Part shown: piece by piece, positions 15,919 to 24,549 of the stretch | Position numbering within the stretch: the first letter of the stretch is position 1 | Layout: the number at the start of each line of letters is the position of its first letter | Notes under the pieces: generated by a model | Databases searched by the model: none | What the model saw: the letters and a program-made list of their open reading frames with translations, nothing else | Told to the model about the DNA's origin: nothing | Source: Candidatus Latescibacterota bacterium | GTDB lineage: Bacteria; Latescibacterota; UBA2968; GCA-2709665 | Length of the DNA stretch: 44,857 nt | Direction: 5' to 3' | Assembly: GCA_012271065.1 (NCBI GenBank) | Contig: JAAXHE010000346.1 | Span: 1 to 44,857 of the forward strand | Translations under genes and position numbers: made by a program

Positions 15919-16867
15919 ATTGGTCGCGCCGAAGCGTTGGGAAATCGCCGAAGTGGAGAGACCCGAGCCAACAAGGGATATGATGCTGGTGCGTCTGGAG
16001 CGGGCGGGAATCTGCGGTACGGACAAACCGGCGTTCTATGGGATCGGCGCGTCGTATCCGATGGGGCTTGGGCAGACCGGGCATGAAGGTCTCGGTATCG
16101 TTGAGGCCTGTGCCTCAGACGCCTATAGTGCAGGCGACAGGGTGCTGCTCTGGGGCTTCGACCGGGGCCTGTTCCAGGAATACGTGCTGGCCGATCCGGC
16201 GGGGTGCGTCAAACTGCCGATGGATCTCGAGCCCGAGGTCGCTCTGATGAGCCAGTTGCTGGGGACGGTTATCCACTGTTTCTATAAACTCGGAAACGTG
16301 ATCAACAGGAACGCGCTGGTGATGGGGCAGGGTGCGGTGGGACAACTGTTCAATGCAACGCTGCGCAACCTGGGCGCAAGGTACATCATCGGCGTGGACC
16401 CGCTGCCCCACCGGCTGGCTGTGTCGCCGGATATGGGCGCCACCCATACCATCAATCCGGAGACCTGCGATCTCCCGGAAGCGATATCGGAAATCACCGG
16501 CGGGGAGATGGTGGACCTGGCGGTGGAAGCCGTGGGCAGGGAATCGACTTTCAACCTTTGCGGCGACCTGTTGCGCCAGAACGGAACGCTGGTCTATTTC
16601 GGCGTGCCGAACAAGGAGAACGCCGAGGGACGGATGACCCTGGCGTTTATGGAGATGTTCAGAAAGGAATTGCAGATCGTCACGTCAGTGGGCCCGAATC
16701 CGGACCTGGATTATACGGCGGCGCTGGATTGGATCAACCAGGGCCGGCTGGATGTGCGTCCCATGCTGACGCACCTGTTGCCCTTTGAAAAGATCCAGGA
16801 CGCGTTCGATCTGGCATTCGAGCATCCCGAAAGGGAAGGCGCGGTCAAGGTCGTCCTGGCGTTTTAG
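15905..16867 (+). CDS. Zinc-type medium-chain alcohol dehydrogenase family protein (320 aa)
   Basis: This NAD(P)-dependent dehydrogenase belongs to the MDR family. Catalytic zinc ligands are visible as Cys37 (GICGTD) and His60-Glu61 (TGHEG). The Rossmann loop GQGAVGQ is at about residues 140-146. The four-cysteine structural-zinc loop seen in many alcohol and sorbitol dehydrogenases is absent, and at 320 residues the protein is shorter than those relatives. The start codon overlaps the end of the enolase-superfamily gene by 14 bases, and the next gene begins two bases after its stop. It probably oxidises or reduces an intermediate of the same pathway as its neighbours; the substrate is unknown. 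Confidence 0.9.
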   Translation: MKAARLVAPKRWEIAEVERPEPTRDMMLVRLERAGICGTDKPAFYGIGASYPMGLGQTGHEGLGIVEACASDAYSAGDRVLLWGFDRGLFQEYVLADPAGCVKLPMDLEPEVALMSQLLGTVIHCFYKLGNVINRNALVMGQGAVGQLFNATLRNLGARYIIGVDPLPHRLAVSPDMGATHTINPETCDLPEAISEITGGEMVDLAVEAVGRESTFNLCGDLLRQNGTLVYFGVPNKENAEGRMTLAFMEMFRKELQIVTSVGPNPDLDYTAALDWINQGRLDVRPMLTHLLPFEKIQDAFDLAFEHPEREGAVKVVLAF

Positions 16868-16869
16868 CC

Positions 16870-18438
16870 ATGGCCGTTTCAAACCGACGTGCCGTGAACT
16901 GGATCCTTTTCACGCTGTTGCTCTGGCCGCTGCCGGGGCTTGGCGGGGAGACATATCTCATGAAGGTTACAGCAACGATCAATTTCGGACAGGACGTGGG
17001 TCAGAACTGGGGTTCTCTGTTCGAAGCCCGAGACAGGGACGGCCGTGCGGTTCTGGGCGCGGGTTTTGTGGGGGTCTACAACACGGCGTTCAGGATGGAC
17101 CGGTTCACGCTGCAGTTCTTCGTGCGCGACGACGAGGCGGAGGCGGAATTCGAGACCCTGCCGCCATCCACGGAGGACGGGGGGAGCTATCTGTTCGATC
17201 TGGACGGCCGCGTGTACTCGTGCAGCTATCACCAGGACCGGACCGCGCGCTGGTGGGACGACGAGGCGGGCGGGTGGCAGGTGGACGAGAGTTTCGGTGT
17301 GGGCGAAACCGTGAGCGGCGACGGAAAGATGCGAATTGCCGGGAAGATCTTCCAGTTCAAGGAGAGCGAGGCCCGGTACGACGGCGAGATCATCCTGCCG
17401 AAGCCCGCGAAAGGACGCTATCATCATTTCTATTACGCCCTGGGCTACCTTACGTTTTTCCACAAGGACCAGGATTCGGATCCACCTTTTACGACGCTCT
17501 ATGCCGTGCCCTGGACGCCGGGAAGCGGACCGGTGGACCTGGACAGAGCGGTGACGCTGGACCTCAAGTATCCCCAGGAGACGCCGTTCTCAATCGGCCA
17601 ACTCGGCGATGAGATCGTGAATTCCTCCAATATGGGGGGCGTATACGTATTTGACGGGTCGAAATGGAAGATCGTGCGGGCATCGCTGGCGGGCGTGAGC
17701 TTTCAGCTGTATTCGATGTTGAACTGGTACGACGAGATGCTGATTGCACAGTACCCCACGGGAAACCTGTTCAGGTACGACGGCAGCGAACTGCGCCATC
17801 TGAATGACTATCCTCCCGTAATGCCGGGCGTGTCCGGCAGCGTGCGGGAGGCGCAGACAACGGCGATATACGGAGGGGACGTCTACGTGGGAGTATGGCC
17901 CTGGTCGGAACTGTGGCGGTACGATGCGTACGCAGACGCGTGGCATTTCGTGAAACGAATGTTCCGCAAGCCGCCGATTACGGACAAGATGAACCATCCC
18001 TACGAAGACCGGGTGGTCGCATACAACGAGGAACATGGTACCGACCTGGTGGCCAACGATTGGGGACAGCGCGTGACCGGACTGGCGCCGATGGGAGACG
18101 CGCTTTACCTCTCCGTGAGCGCAAAGGGTTGCCCTGTGCGTGACATGCGGCATTCCTTCCTGCACGATGACGAGGTGTGGAACCAGTACCGGAAGGTCTA
18201 CCGCGTGAGAAAACCCGGAAGCGTTTCCGCGCCCGTTGCCTGGACGGGAAAGCCGACGACGCTGGAGTTTGCCATCGACGAGGAGCGGATCAGCATCGCG
18301 CAGGACGGCCGGATTCTGGGTACGGCGCCGGTCCGGCCCGGACATGCGGAGAAGATGGTCAAGGACGCGGATATCCAATGGGGCCACGGCATGTTCGGGC
18401 CCCTGAGAGCGGAGATGCGGTCTAACGCGGTGGAGTAA
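16870..18438 (+). CDS. Secreted hypothetical protein with probable beta-propeller (522 aa)
   Basis: I do not recognise a named family. A signal peptide is clear: NWILFTLLLWPLPGLGG, with probable cleavage after residue 26 or so. Residues about 240-400 contain repeated Trp/Tyr-rich units of the type VYVFDGSKWKIV, NLFRYDGSELRHL and ELWRYDAYADAW, about 45-60 residues apart, as in Kelch or similar propeller blades. The C-terminal 60 residues (LEFAIDEERISIAQDGRILG) resemble the edge of a concanavalin-like beta-sandwich. The gene is only two bases behind a dehydrogenase gene and 25 bases ahead of an oxidoreductase gene, so an exported protein is built into a metabolic operon. Binding or processing an extracellular substrate for that pathway is a reasonable guess. 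Confidence 0.82.
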   Translation: MAVSNRRAVNWILFTLLLWPLPGLGGETYLMKVTATINFGQDVGQNWGSLFEARDRDGRAVLGAGFVGVYNTAFRMDRFTLQFFVRDDEAEAEFETLPPSTEDGGSYLFDLDGRVYSCSYHQDRTARWWDDEAGGWQVDESFGVGETVSGDGKMRIAGKIFQFKESEARYDGEIILPKPAKGRYHHFYYALGYLTFFHKDQDSDPPFTTLYAVPWTPGSGPVDLDRAVTLDLKYPQETPFSIGQLGDEIVNSSNMGGVYVFDGSKWKIVRASLAGVSFQLYSMLNWYDEMLIAQYPTGNLFRYDGSELRHLNDYPPVMPGVSGSVREAQTTAIYGGDVYVGVWPWSELWRYDAYADAWHFVKRMFRKPPITDKMNHPYEDRVVAYNEEHGTDLVANDWGQRVTGLAPMGDALYLSVSAKGCPVRDMRHSFLHDDEVWNQYRKVYRVRKPGSVSAPVAWTGKPTTLEFAIDEERISIAQDGRILGTAPVRPGHAEKMVKDADIQWGHGMFGPLRAEMRSNAVE

Positions 18439-18463
18439 CACTCATTATCACGAGGGTAGGAAA

Positions 18464-19519
18464 ATGGCGGATCGATACAGGACGGTGCTGATCGGATGCG
18501 GGCGGATGGGGGCCACGATCGACGACGAAGTGCGCGACCATCCCAACAGCCAGATCTGGATCCCTTACTCGCACGCGGCCGCCGCGGGGGCGTGCGAGCG
18601 GACGGACCTGGTGGCGGTATCGGACGTGGTGGCCGAAAAGGCGGAGTCCATCAGGGAACGGTACGACGTTCCCGTCTGTTATACAGACTACCGGGAGATG
18701 ATCGATAAGGAAAAGCCGGATATTGCGTGCATCGCCACGCGCCCGGCAACCCATTCGGAGATGACCGTCTTCGCGGCCGACCGCGGCGTCGGTGGGATCT
18801 ACTGCGAAAAGCCGCTCTGCTGTTCGATGGAGGAAGCCGACGCAATGGTGGCGGCGGTTGAACGGAATGGAACGAAGTTCAATTACGGCACCCAACGTCG
18901 ATATATTCCGGTTTATCAGAAAATGCGGGAACTGGCCGACGAAGGAGACCTGGGATCGGTTCAGGCCGTGATCGTACAGCAGGGCGTGACCTCCGCGCTG
19001 TGGGGGCTTACCCACGGGTCGGATATGATGTTGTATCTGGCGGGCGACCCGGAGATTGATTTCGTTCAGGGGACCATTGTCTGCGAAGACGCGGACTGGG
19101 AGGACAACCGGTTGAACGTGGACCCGGGCGTGGCGGCCGGATTCGTCCGGTTTCACAACGGGGTCCTTGGTTATACGGTGGGCGGCAGCGGAACGGAATT
19201 CGAGCTTTGCGGCTCCGAGGGAAAGTTGAGGTCGTTCGACAACGGGTTGAATTGCCAGTTCCGCAAGGCCTGCGGTGTGAGGCATGTACTCGAGGAACGG
19301 CCGTTTCCCGAAGTGCCAATCGAGAGCGGCACCGTGAACGGACTCCGGGATATCGCCGAGGCGCTGGATACGGGACGGGAGACATTGGGCCCCGTCCAAT
19401 TGGCGCGGCGAAGCCAGGAAATGGTGATGGGCTTCATCGAGTCCCACCGGCTGGGCGGCGTGCGGGTCCGTTTGCCTATGAAGAATCGGGGCCTGTACGT
19501 GGGACGGCCGGGTTGGTAG
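18464..19519 (+). CDS. Gfo/Idh/MocA family NAD(P)-dependent oxidoreductase (351 aa)
   Basis: This is the third member of this family in the window. The Rossmann loop is GCGRMG at residues 11-16, followed by an insertion (ATIDDEVRDHPNSQIWIPYS) also seen in some relatives with an extended substrate loop. The EKP motif is at 115-117 (CEKPLCCSMEEAD). The HGSDMMLYLAG segment supplies the candidate catalytic histidine. Its start follows GGGTAGGAAA and is 25 bases after the secreted protein gene, so it closes the four-gene run from 14623. A pathway from enolase-superfamily product through two dehydrogenases is plausible but the chemistry is not specified by sequence. Confidence 0.92.
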   Translation: MADRYRTVLIGCGRMGATIDDEVRDHPNSQIWIPYSHAAAAGACERTDLVAVSDVVAEKAESIRERYDVPVCYTDYREMIDKEKPDIACIATRPATHSEMTVFAADRGVGGIYCEKPLCCSMEEADAMVAAVERNGTKFNYGTQRRYIPVYQKMRELADEGDLGSVQAVIVQQGVTSALWGLTHGSDMMLYLAGDPEIDFVQGTIVCEDADWEDNRLNVDPGVAAGFVRFHNGVLGYTVGGSGTEFELCGSEGKLRSFDNGLNCQFRKACGVRHVLEERPFPEVPIESGTVNGLRDIAEALDTGRETLGPVQLARRSQEMVMGFIESHRLGGVRVRLPMKNRGLYVGRPGW

Positions 19520-19803
19520 AAAAACAGCCGTCAGCTATCAGCTTTCAGACGTCAGCTTGAGTCAAAACCACGCGGACGATGCATTTGTAGGGGCGACCGG
19601 CCGGTCGCCCCTACAAAAACCAGGCAACCGCGAATTGACATCGCCGTGTTTAGCGCCGACGTTGTCTGCGTAGGGGCAACCCTTGTGGTTGCCCAAAGTA
19701 CGGCGCAGACATTGGTGAATAGATATCGTTAGGCCGTATCGCCAACCTGGTTTAGCTGACGGCAGATAGCTGTCTTCGCATCGGCTTTTCGCGTGAGGTC
19801 TCA
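19520..19803. other. Intergenic repeat-rich region upstream of the LRR gene
   Basis: No gene is seen. The region starts with a GCTGA-type patch (19526-19560), holds the composite palindromic repeat at 19587-19694 and a second GCTGA patch at about 19751. No clear promoter could be picked out. Confidence 0.5.
19587..19694. repeat. Composite palindromic repeat, copy 1 (left of LRR gene)
   Basis: A perfect 28-base palindrome, GTAGGGGCGACCGG plus its complement (19587-19614), is followed by a conserved spacer containing CATCGCCGTGTTT and then GTAGGGGCAACCCTTGTGGT with TGCCC (19670-19694), a second hairpin. The same order, spacing and orientation recurs at 24317-24426 on the other side of the LRR gene. 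The second hairpin alone is found, inverted, at 41638-41662. Confidence 0.8.
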
Positions 19804-22800
19804 TTGTACAGGCGTCGTCTACATCCGGATGGGCGGTCCACATGGAATGGTGCGAATTCGGCGTCGATATCCGCGATGCTGTGTTCCGCCGTGCTGATTT
19901 ACCTCGGGTCGCTCTATTCCCAGGCAAGTTCCCTGCAATCGCAAGGATCCCCGGACTTCGATGGCAACGGCAGGGTCGGATTCAGCGATTTTATCCTGTT
20001 AGCAGAAGTATTCGGGGCGACAAAAGGGGATGCCGGATATGATCCGAGGTACGATCTGGACGGGAATGGCGCCATCGAATTCGGCGATTTTTTGATCTTC
20101 GCAGGTCGTTTCGGCGAAAAGGTCCCTGTTTCTGGCGGGGACCGGGAAGCGTTGGTGGCGCTGTACAACGTGACGGATGGGCCTAACTGGCATGAAAACA
20201 CCAACTGGTTGACGGAAGAGGATATTGCAACATGGTATGGTGTCAGCGTTAAAAACGGTCGTGTAACGTCCCTGAACCTGTGGGTCAATAAGCTGAACGG
20301 TGAGATACCGCCGGAACTGGGCCAACTTACTGCGCTCGAAACCTTGGACCTTAGTTGGAATAACGATTTGACGGGTCCGATCCCGCAGGAGTTGGGTCAA
20401 CTAACCAACTTAAGAGCGTTGGAGCTTGACATAAATGACCTGAACGGGCCGATCCCAACGGAACTGGTAAAACTCACCAACCTCACATCGTTGAACCTTG
20501 CCAATAATGAACTGACGGGAGCGATCCCCCCTGAACTGGGCCAACTCACCAACCTCGAAAAGTTGATCCTCGACGGTAACAGATTGACCGGCCCGATCCC
20601 GCCGGAGCTGGGCCAACTCAGCAGTCTCAATACGTTATGGCTTAACGCTAACCCACTGGGGGGCGGGATCCCACCGGAACTGGGCCAACTCGCCAATCTT
20701 ACGTCTTTGAACCTTGCCTACAATGAACTGACGGGAGCGATCCCCCCTGAACTGGGACAGTTGACGCGGCTGCAGAGTCTGGAACTTGGAGTAAACCTGA
20801 TAACAGGCACGATCCCATCGGAACTGGGCAAATTGTCTGATCTGCGAGATTTGTTCCTTGGTTGGAATGAGTTGACAGGGAGGATTCCATCTGAACTCGG
20901 CCAGCTTACTGAGCTTAGAGAAATATACTTCCATCAAAACAACGACCTGACTGGGCCGCTGCCGGAGTCGTTCACTGGTCTAAGCCTTGCAGAGTTCCAT
21001 TTGCATGACACACAGGTATGCATTCCTCAGACCGCCGAATTTCATGCATGGCTTGAAAGCATACGCGTAAAGAGAGTCGGCGATCTATGTGTCTTTCCGG
21101 AACGGGACGCTCTGGTCGCGCTATTCAAATCGGCGGACGGGTCAAACTGGAATAACAAGACCAACTGGTTGAGCACCGAGAACTTGGGAGAATGGTATGG
21201 CGTGACAACGGGCGCCAATGGCGGCGTGACCAGGCTTGATCTGAAGGGAAACAATCTGCGGGGAACGATCCCTCACCAACTGGGGGACGCGGCGCATCTC
21301 AGAACGCTGAACCTCGCTAACAACACCTCGCTCACCGGGCCAGTGCCATTAGGGCTGACTCAGCTAGCGCTGGATTCGCTGGCGCTGGACAAAACGCAAC
21401 TGTGTGGCCCCCCGCATTCGGAATTCCAGGTCTGGTACGAAAGGATACCCACCAGGAGTGGAGTTTCCCGCTGCACTGAGACACGCGTGGACTACTATGC
21501 ATTGGTTGAGTTATACAACGGGACGGATGGATCGAACTGGACAAATTCGACGAATTGGGCGAGCGCCGCGCCGTTAGGCGATTGGCACGGCGTAACAACG
21601 GATTCCCGCGGACGTGTGACCAGACTGAGTCTGTACAAAAACAACCTGAACGGTGCGCTACCCCGCCAGCTGGGACATTTAACCCGACTTACATTTCTGG
21701 ATCTTGGCGTTGGTCAGTTTACGGGTGGAATTCCACCGGAGCTTGGGCATTTAACCGGACTCACCTATTTGAACCTGTTCGGGAATGAACTAATGGGCGG
21801 CATTCCGCCGGAACTTGGGCAACTCACTAACCTCACGTCCTTGACCCTTGCCGGGAATCAGCTAACTGGGGAGATTCCGCCGGAGGTTGGAAGGTTGACC
21901 AATCTCGAAATGGTGCGTCTTGATGGAAACCGGCTGAGCGGTAATATACCCACGGCACTGGGACAATTGACCCATCTCACAAGATTGGAGCTTTCGGGCA
22001 ATCGATTGACGGGAGGGATTCCGACGGAGCTTCGACATCTCTCAAAGCTTGAAAACTTGGGTCTTGGGTATAACCGGTTGACCGGCAAGATCCCGTCCGA
22101 ACTGGGACAATTGGCAAATCTGCAGGACTTGCTGCTTTCAAATAACGAACTGACCGATGAGATACCTCGACAATTGGGACTGCTCTCTAAGCTCAAACAG
22201 TTGTCCCTTGGCTCTAATCAGTTGACTGGCGAAATCCCCTCGGAACTGGGAAATCTGGCCAATCTAGGAGAGTTGTTTATCGACAATAACCAATTGATCG
22301 GTGAGATCCCGTCCGAAATGGGCCAGCTGACCAATCTCTGGCGTATGTACCTCGGACACAACCAGTTGACGGGTGCTATACCCACCGAACTGGGACAACT
22401 GGCCAATGTCCAGGAATTCTCCCTCGACAATAACCAGTTGACCGGTGAGATCCCGTCCGGTTTGGGACAGTTGACCAATATGCAAAGTCTGGAACTTTCG
22501 TCAAACCGGTTGACCGGCGAGATACCTGCGGAATTGGGACAACTCGCCAATCTCAAATCGCTGGACCTCAGTGTCAACCAGTTGTCCGGCGAGATACCCG
22601 CAGAACTGGGCAATCTTGCCAATCTCAAGTCACTGGACCTCGCATATAACGGTGCTCTGTCGGGAAGCCTTTCGCACACGTTTACCAATCTCAACCTGGA
22701 AACTCTGCGTCTGAAAGAAACGCTCGTGTGTGTCCCCGAAGGCGCCGAATTCCAGGCGTGGCTTAGAGAGATTCCCGACAGCCGCGTGCCGAACTGCGAC

Positions 22801-24282
22801 CTCGTGGACCTGTCAACGGCCTATCTGACGCAGGCGACTCAATCACTGGAATACCCCGTGTCTCTTGTGGCTGGCGAGGCGGCTCTCCTCCGCGTATTCG
22901 TCACCGCGGCTCGGGACGTGGATGCCGCGATGCCCCCAGTGCGGGCCACTTTCTTTCTGGACGGCGCGGAGGTGCATGCTACGGAAACCGATAGCCGGGC
23001 GGCGGGTATCCCCTGGCAGATTAACGAGGCGTCACTGTTGAACTCTGCCAACGCGTTGGTGCCTGGGTCGGTGGTAATGCCGGGACTGGAGATGGTGGTG
23101 GAGATCGATCCGGATCGGACGCTGGACCCGGGCCTGGGCATCGGCGCTCGTTTGCCCGCGACGGGCAAAACGGCAGTGGATGTGACGTCCTTACCGCCCT
23201 TCGAGCTGACGCTGGTCCCATTTCTGTGGGCTGAGAACCCGGACAGTACCATCTTGTCGGAGTTAAACGGCTTGTCGATTGAATCCGATCTTTTCCGGTT
23301 GACCCGCGACGTCCTTCCGGTAAGCGACTTCCGATTGACCATTCACCAGCCCGTGTTGACTGCGGTGGATCCCACGAGCGACGGTTATGAGACATTGATG
23401 CGTGAGACCGAGCTGATTTTTGCCATGGAAGGTGCGCAAGGTCATTACATGGGCATCTTTAGAGAGACGGGCGAGGGTGGCTTACAAGGGATAGCGATGT
23501 TACCGGGATACGTGAGTCTATCCATCCTCGACGAAAACGTCATCGCGCACGAACTCGGGCACAACCTGAACCTGTTTCACGCCCCGGGATGTGGAGCGCT
23601 CGGTACGGATCCCGATTTTCCGACGGTCGATGGTACGATCGGTGCGTGGGGGTACGATTTCCTCAGCGGGTCGCTTGTGAATCCCGAAACGTCGGATCTG
23701 ATGACGTACTGCCGCCCCCAGTGGATCAGCGAATTCAGCTTTTCCAGGGCGCTGCGCCATCGCCACCATGAAAGTGGCAGGCGTGAGGCGGCGGCCTACC
23801 AGGCCTCATCGAAGAGCCTGCTGCTGTGGGGCGGCGTGAATGGCAACAAAGAGCTCTTTTTCGAACCGGCATTTGTGGTCAACGCGCCGCCATCCCTGCC
23901 GAGCATGGACGGTCCCTACAGGCTCAGGGGTGAGGATGATGAAGGAGGCACAGTATTCGATCTGAACTTCGGTATGGCCGAGATCGCGTGCGGCGGCGAG
24001 GGCCGCTCCTTCGCGTTGATTCTACCGGTACAGCCGGATTGGGCTGGCCGGCTTGCTCGCGTTTCGTTTTCCGGCCCTGAAGGCGTTTCAACGCTGGACG
24101 GCGACGAAGGCTCCGTCGCCGCGCTGCTGCTGGACCGCGCCACGGGGAGTGTCCGCGGCATCCTGCGGGACTGGTCAAAACCGGCCGCAAAACGCGCCGC
24201 CACTACGCTCGGGATACCGGAACCGGAACAGGAGGTCCTCGTCAGCCGCGGCATCCCGGATGCGGCATCATGGACGCGTTGA
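19804..24282 (+). CDS. Secreted dockerin-like/leucine-rich-repeat/metallopeptidase protein (up to 1,492 aa)
   Basis: This is a giant secreted protein. The frame opens at a TTG (19804, GAGG upstream); the ATG at 19876 gives a cleaner signal peptide (MLCSAVLIYLGSLYSQASS). Two dockerin-like calcium loops follow at about residues 50-105 (DFDGNGRVGFSDF and DLDGNGAIEFGDF). Then come three blocks of plant-type leucine-rich repeats of the form LxxLxLxxNxLxGxIPxELGxLxN, with about 10, 2-3 and 15 repeats. Each block is preceded by a cap of the type ALVALYNxTDGxNWxxxTNW. After about residue 1000 the repeats end. A zinc-peptidase motif HELGHNLNLFH lies at 1249-1259 with a probable Met-turn in SDLMTYC about 60 residues on, so the C-terminal part is a metzincin-like peptidase followed by a beta-rich tail. 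Binding and cutting of extracellular protein is plausible; no relative with known function is recognised. Confidence 0.88.
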   Translation: MYRRRLHPDGRSTWNGANSASISAMLCSAVLIYLGSLYSQASSLQSQGSPDFDGNGRVGFSDFILLAEVFGATKGDAGYDPRYDLDGNGAIEFGDFLIFAGRFGEKVPVSGGDREALVALYNVTDGPNWHENTNWLTEEDIATWYGVSVKNGRVTSLNLWVNKLNGEIPPELGQLTALETLDLSWNNDLTGPIPQELGQLTNLRALELDINDLNGPIPTELVKLTNLTSLNLANNELTGAIPPELGQLTNLEKLILDGNRLTGPIPPELGQLSSLNTLWLNANPLGGGIPPELGQLANLTSLNLAYNELTGAIPPELGQLTRLQSLELGVNLITGTIPSELGKLSDLRDLFLGWNELTGRIPSELGQLTELREIYFHQNNDLTGPLPESFTGLSLAEFHLHDTQVCIPQTAEFHAWLESIRVKRVGDLCVFPERDALVALFKSADGSNWNNKTNWLSTENLGEWYGVTTGANGGVTRLDLKGNNLRGTIPHQLGDAAHLRTLNLANNTSLTGPVPLGLTQLALDSLALDKTQLCGPPHSEFQVWYERIPTRSGVSRCTETRVDYYALVELYNGTDGSNWTNSTNWASAAPLGDWHGVTTDSRGRVTRLSLYKNNLNGALPRQLGHLTRLTFLDLGVGQFTGGIPPELGHLTGLTYLNLFGNELMGGIPPELGQLTNLTSLTLAGNQLTGEIPPEVGRLTNLEMVRLDGNRLSGNIPTALGQLTHLTRLELSGNRLTGGIPTELRHLSKLENLGLGYNRLTGKIPSELGQLANLQDLLLSNNELTDEIPRQLGLLSKLKQLSLGSNQLTGEIPSELGNLANLGELFIDNNQLIGEIPSEMGQLTNLWRMYLGHNQLTGAIPTELGQLANVQEFSLDNNQLTGEIPSGLGQLTNMQSLELSSNRLTGEIPAELGQLANLKSLDLSVNQLSGEIPAELGNLANLKSLDLAYNGALSGSLSHTFTNLNLETLRLKETLVCVPEGAEFQAWLREIPDSRVPNCDLVDLSTAYLTQATQSLEYPVSLVAGEAALLRVFVTAARDVDAAMPPVRATFFLDGAEVHATETDSRAAGIPWQINEASLLNSANALVPGSVVMPGLEMVVEIDPDRTLDPGLGIGARLPATGKTAVDVTSLPPFELTLVPFLWAENPDSTILSELNGLSIESDLFRLTRDVLPVSDFRLTIHQPVLTAVDPTSDGYETLMRETELIFAMEGAQGHYMGIFRETGEGGLQGIAMLPGYVSLSILDENVIAHELGHNLNLFHAPGCGALGTDPDFPTVDGTIGAWGYDFLSGSLVNPETSDLMTYCRPQWISEFSFSRALRHRHHESGRREAAAYQASSKSLLLWGGVNGNKELFFEPAFVVNAPPSLPSMDGPYRLRGEDDEGGTVFDLNFGMAEIACGGEGRSFALILPVQPDWAGRLARVSFSGPEGVSTLDGDEGSVAALLLDRATGSVRGILRDWSKPAAKRAATTLGIPEPEQEVLVSRGIPDAASWTR

Positions 24283-24316
24283 TGTAAACCTGCGACCCGT
24301 TCACGCCGGGTGGATT

Positions 24317-24426
24317 GTAGGGGCGACCGGCCGGTCGCCCCTACGAAAATCTGACAGACCGTGATATTGGCATCGCCGTGTTTCGCGCCGGCGTTTTATT
24401 TGTAGGGGCAACCCTTGTGGTTGCCC
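24317..24426. repeat. Composite palindromic repeat, copy 2 (right of LRR gene)
   Basis: It has the same 28-base palindrome (24317-24344), spacer with CATCGCCGTGTTT, and GTAGGGGCAACCCTTGTGGT hairpin (24402-24426) as copy 1 at 19587. It begins 35 bases after the stop codon of the LRR gene. The two copies are in direct orientation. Confidence 0.8.
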
Positions 24427-24549
24427 GCCTTGTTTCTGTATCCGGGTTTACCTTTGTGCCCTTTGTGTCTTCGTGTCTTTGTGTGAGGCCGGCTGTTCTG
24501 CTTTTCTCCACTTCTTTGTCTTCCCGCAACCCCTTTTATGGAGCTTTCC

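Noticed and set aside
19804..22700. LRR repeats as a CRISPR-like or other non-coding repeat array
   Set aside because: The repeats are in one long open frame with a period of about 72 bases (24 codons) and encode standard leucine-rich repeats.
24440..24500. Repeated CTTTGTGTCTTCGTGTC-type sequence as a regulatory site
   Set aside because: Such low-complexity phrases are common intergenic repeats in many genomes and no symmetry or nearby promoter element supports a binding site.
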